A DNA stretch of 8,319 nt, from NCBI GenBank assembly GCA_029288475.1, contig JARIHA010000057.1, positions 1-8,319 of the forward strand, given 5' to 3'. This document shows positions 6,123 through 8,319 of the stretch, in pieces. The notes under the pieces are model-generated. The model saw only the letters and a list, made by a program, of their open reading frames with translations. It made no database searches and had not been told where the DNA came from. The translations under genes and the position numbers were made by a program. The stretch's first letter is position 1, and every line of letters starts with the position of its first letter. The stretch is from Candidatus Tayloriibacteriota bacterium (GTDB lineage: Bacteria > Patescibacteriota > Minisyncoccia > Phycocordibacterales > JARIHA01).

Positions 6123-6150
6123 GGGAAGGTTTTTCCAGTTTTAAAAAAAG

Positions 6151-6159
6151 TGGTATAGT
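6151..6159 (+). promoter_or_regulatory. Extended -10 promoter (TGGTATAGT) giving a leaderless start for alaS
   Basis: TATAGT (five of six matches) at 6154-6159 has TG at 6151-6152, an extended -10. It ends 7 bases before the ATG at 6167, which puts the expected transcription start at or one base before the ATG. A poor -35 candidate, TTTTCC, sits at 6131-6136 with 17-base spacing. No Shine-Dalgarno sequence is present between box and start. Confidence 0.6.
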
Positions 6160-6166
6160 ACATCAC

Positions 6167-7954
6167 ATGAAATCAAGCGAAATACGATCACGATTCCTTA
6201 ATTTCTTTAAGGAAAGAGGCCATGCAATAATCCCTTCTGCTTCATTGGTGCCGGAAAACGATCCTTCTGTGCTTTTTAATACTGCCGGTATGCAACCTCT
6301 TGTGCCGTATTTATTGGGAGAAAAGCACCCAAACGGTACTCGTTTGGTAGATATTCAGAAGTGCGTCCGTACTGTAGATATTGAGGAAATAGGCGACAAT
6401 ACTCATGCTTCCTTTTTTGAAATGCTCGGAAACTGGTCATTAGGTGATTATTTTAAAAAAGAGGCAATCGAGTGGAGCTACGAATTGCTTACTTCAAAGG
6501 AAAAAGGATTTGGCCTTGATCCTCGCTTTCTTTATGTGACCGTATTTGAAGGAAATGAAAATGCCCCAAGAGATGAAGAGTCCTACAAAATTTGGAATGA
6601 TATTTTTATAAAAAACGGTATTTCTGGAGAGCGAATATACTTTATGCCTGCAAAATCCAACTGGTGGAGTGCGGGAGAAAATGGACCCTCTGGGCCTGAT
6701 ACTGAAATGTTTTACAATGTCACTGGCAAAGACATAGGAGGAATGAGCAAGGAACAGTATTTACTTGCAGATGAAAAACAGCAGGTAGTAGAGATCTGGA
6801 ATGACGTATTCATGCAATACATGAGTAAAAATGGCAAAGTGGAAGGAAAACTACCAAGACATAATGTGGATACTGGTTCAGGTCTAGAGCGAGTCACTAT
6901 GGTGGTGCAGGGAAAAGACAATATTTATGCTACCGATCTTTTTCAGCCAATCATGGATAAGATAGATGAATTTACTGTTTCAGATGACAAAAGAGCAAGA
7001 AGAATCGTAGCAGATCATGTGCGAACTGCTGTTTTTATGATCTCTGATGGTGTTTTACCATCAAATACTGACCGTGGGTATATTCTTCGTCGGTTAATCA
7101 GAAGGGCAGTACGTTTTGCAGATGTTTTAAACATGAAACACGGCTCACTTTTCCAAATTGCAGATACAGTGATAGACAATTTTAAAGAAACATATCCCAA
7201 TTTGGCAGAAAAGAGGGAACAGATAAAAACCGCCATCGATGTGGAAGAACATAAATTTCGCAAGACACTTAAAGATGGTCTGCGAGAATTTGAGAAAATT
7301 GCCGCTGCATCCAAATCAATTTCTGGACAAGAAGCATTTCTTCTTTTTTCTAGCTACGGATTTCCTATTGAAATTACCCAGGAGCTTGCGAAAGAACGTG
7401 GTATCTCTGTAGACACAGCCTCATTTGACGAGGAATTTAAGAGACATCAGGAGCTTTCAAGAAGTGGTGCGGAGAAAAAATTCAAAGGCGGTTTAGCTGA
7501 TACAAGTGAAATGTCGTTGAAATATCATACTGCGACTCATCTTTTGAATGCTGCATTGCGACAGGTGCTTGGTAATCATGTTATGCAAAAAGGCTCTAAT
7601 ATCACTCCTGAAAGACTTCGTTTTGACTTTAATCATCCGGCCAAGATGACCGATGATGAAAAGAAACGGGTAGAAGAGATTGTAAATGAGAAAATTCAAG
7701 AAGCTTTACCGGTAACTTTTGTAGAAATGAAAGCCGATGAAGCAAGAAAAGGCGGAGCCATCGGGGTATTTGATGAAAAATACGGTGAAACAGTGAAAGT
7801 CTACAGAATTGGAAATCCCGACAAAACTTTTTTTAGCCAAGAATTTTGCGGAGGGCCGCATGTAAAAAATACTTCTGAGCTTGGAAGATTTAAGATCCAA
7901 AAAGAGGAAGCAGTTTCTGCAGGTATACGCCGAATAAAAGCAGTGCTCGAATAA
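6167..7954 (+). CDS. alaS: Alanyl-tRNA synthetase, compact form without the beta-barrel and C-Ala domains
   Basis: Charges tRNA-Ala with alanine in the cytoplasm. The class II catalytic core is complete: ASLVPENDPSVLFNTAGM (25-42, motif 1 region), R68 and HASFFEMLGNWSLGDYF (80-96, motif 2), and VDTGSGLER (234-242, motif 3, D235). The tRNA-recognition helical domain follows (about 275-435, with NTDRGYILRRLIRRAVR at 300-316). The editing domain, which removes mischarged Ser/Gly, carries its zinc site: H454 and H458 in HTATH, then C561 and H565 in CGGPH. Bacterial AlaRS is usually about 870 residues. Here the helical domain runs almost directly into the editing domain, so the roughly 110-residue beta-barrel normally between them is absent, and the protein stops right after SAGIRRIKAV, so C-Ala is absent too. 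Both ends are clean, so this is a compact enzyme and not a broken gene. The start agrees with the promoter and with family N-termini. Confidence 0.96.
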   Translation: MKSSEIRSRFLNFFKERGHAIIPSASLVPENDPSVLFNTAGMQPLVPYLLGEKHPNGTRLVDIQKCVRTVDIEEIGDNTHASFFEMLGNWSLGDYFKKEAIEWSYELLTSKEKGFGLDPRFLYVTVFEGNENAPRDEESYKIWNDIFIKNGISGERIYFMPAKSNWWSAGENGPSGPDTEMFYNVTGKDIGGMSKEQYLLADEKQQVVEIWNDVFMQYMSKNGKVEGKLPRHNVDTGSGLERVTMVVQGKDNIYATDLFQPIMDKIDEFTVSDDKRARRIVADHVRTAVFMISDGVLPSNTDRGYILRRLIRRAVRFADVLNMKHGSLFQIADTVIDNFKETYPNLAEKREQIKTAIDVEEHKFRKTLKDGLREFEKIAAASKSISGQEAFLLFSSYGFPIEITQELAKERGISVDTASFDEEFKRHQELSRSGAEKKFKGGLADTSEMSLKYHTATHLLNAALRQVLGNHVMQKGSNITPERLRFDFNHPAKMTDDEKKRVEEIVNEKIQEALPVTFVEMKADEARKGGAIGVFDEKYGETVKVYRIGNPDKTFFSQEFCGGPHVKNTSELGRFKIQKEEAVSAGIRRIKAVLE

Positions 7955-7986
7955 AAAAGTCTTTACCTTTTGTTTAGTATTTTTTT

Positions 7987-7995
7987 TGTTATAAT
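7987..7995 (+). promoter_or_regulatory. Extended -10 promoter (TGTTATAAT) before the actin-like ATPase gene
   Basis: A perfect TATAAT at 7990-7995 with TG at 7987-7988 ends 9 bases before the ATG at 8005. The expected transcription start is near A8002, a leader of about 0-3 bases. No clear -35 box lies in the T-rich run upstream. GAGAGA between box and ATG would mostly fall before the transcript start, so it should not count as a ribosome binding site. Confidence 0.65.
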
Positions 7996-8004
7996 TGAGA
8001 GAAC

Positions 8005-8319
8005 ATGAGCTTCTTCTCATCAACAAAAAAAACAAAAGACGAAATTGCTCTGATTATTGATATCGGAAGCGATACAGTTACCGGCTCACTCACCTTATTT
8101 TCTGCTGGCAAAGTTCCACATATCTTTTTTTCACACGAAGAAAAACTGGCTTTGCGAGAAGAACAGGAGATCAAAAGACTGATTGATCTCATTACTAAAG
8201 CCCTGGAAACAACCTTAGTCACTGTCCAGCACGTTAAAAACATTAAAATAAGGAAGATCTATTGTTTTTTTTCTTCCCCTTGGCACGTTTCTCAAACTAG
8301 GATTGTAAAAAGTATAAAA
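8005..8319 (+). CDS. N-terminal part of an actin-like ATPase (FtsA/PilM-like), cut by window end
   Basis: The frame opens at ATG 8005 and is still open at the last base (exactly 105 codons visible). After a short polar leader with several lysines, residues 17-29 read IIDIGSDTVTGSL, the phosphate-1 loop of the actin/Hsp70/FtsA/PilM superfamily, with D19 as the expected metal-coordinating residue. The next visible part has a charged helix (about 50-72) and a strand-like KIRKIYCFFSSPWHVSQ (82-98), compatible with the start of an SHS2-type subdomain as in FtsA or PilM. Candidate phyla radiation genomes often encode such a protein for cell division or type IV pili, but the visible part cannot separate these. 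It has its own promoter and lies 50 bases after alaS. No signal peptide is seen. Confidence 0.7.
   Translation, partial: MSFFSSTKKTKDEIALIIDIGSDTVTGSLTLFSAGKVPHIFFSHEEKLALREEQEIKRLIDLITKALETTLVTVQHVKNIKIRKIYCFFSSPWHVSQTRIVKSIK

Noticed and set aside
6124..6142. Hairpin GGAA-5 bases-TTCC followed by TTTT after the serine hydrolase gene, a possible terminator
   Set aside because: The stem has only four pairs, two of them A-T, and the T run is four bases; it also overlaps the region just upstream of the alaS promoter.
7955..7987. AAAAG/CTTTT hairpin and an eight-T run after alaS, a possible terminator
   Set aside because: A five-pair stem with one G-C pair is too weak, and the T run is separated from it by eight bases; the T run may simply belong to the AT-rich promoter of the next gene.
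7989..8243. Reverse-strand open frame opposite the actin-like ATPase gene (and others, such as 3763-4017 and 7015-7314)
   Set aside because: These are antisense shadows of clearly coding forward genes, with low-complexity Ser/Cys/Phe-rich translations and no recognisable motif.
1..8319. Possible reassigned genetic code, because none of eight stops is TGA
   Set aside because: All frames are full length without any in-frame TGA, conserved glycines and tryptophans use their normal codons, and eight stops in AT-rich DNA are too few to call avoidance.
1..8319. tRNA, rRNA, riboswitch or mobile-element sequences
   Set aside because: Gaps between genes are 50 bases or less, no cloverleaf or conserved RNA core was recognised, and no inverted terminal repeats or transposase motifs were found by eye.

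Overview
The window looks like a piece of a low-GC candidate phyla radiation genome, most likely Candidatus Paceibacteria/Parcubacteria. This is inferred from gene content, not from any search. The pointers are an alanyl-tRNA synthetase of only 595 residues without the central beta-barrel and C-terminal domains, a membrane-anchored serine hydrolase of a style common in these organisms, an actin-like ATPase start resembling their FtsA/PilM-type proteins, start codons with almost no Shine-Dalgarno sequence, and tight packing of all genes on one strand. The standard code fits: the eight visible stops are five TAA and three TAG, and no reading frame needs a reassigned TGA.

Layout, all on the + strand. 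The window opens in the 3' end of a probable secreted protein of unknown function (2-310). A nucleic-acid-metabolism block follows: an ATP-cone protein fused to a PD-(D/E)XK nuclease domain (331-1164), a RecB/Cas4-like PD-(D/E)XK nuclease with paired cysteines (1172-1993), a protein-isoaspartate-methyltransferase-fold protein with an altered active-site loop (2018-2695), and a family 4 uracil-DNA glycosylase that has lost its four iron-sulfur cysteines (2716-3324). An M3 oligoendopeptidase (3305-5104) overlaps or abuts the glycosylase gene. A class A beta-lactamase-fold, membrane-anchored serine hydrolase (5106-6122) follows with one base of spacing. Then come alaS (6167-7954) and the 5' end of an actin-like ATPase gene cut by the window edge (8005-8319). 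No stretch over 300 bases lacks a gene, and I saw no RNA genes, mobile elements or CRISPR repeats.

Four gene starts (1172, 2018, 6167, 8005) sit 6-9 bases after a TATAAT-like -10 box, three of them with the upstream TG of an extended -10. Transcription would then begin at or within about three bases of the ATG, so these mRNAs would be essentially leaderless. The genes at 3305 and 5106 have no such box and probably ride on the transcript of the glycosylase gene.

The first four complete genes could act together in DNA repair or nucleotide-state sensing, but only adjacency and domain content support this. The points most worth checking are the ATP-cone nuclease, the cysteine-free glycosylase, the two-domain deletion in AlaRS and the leaderless promoter pattern.
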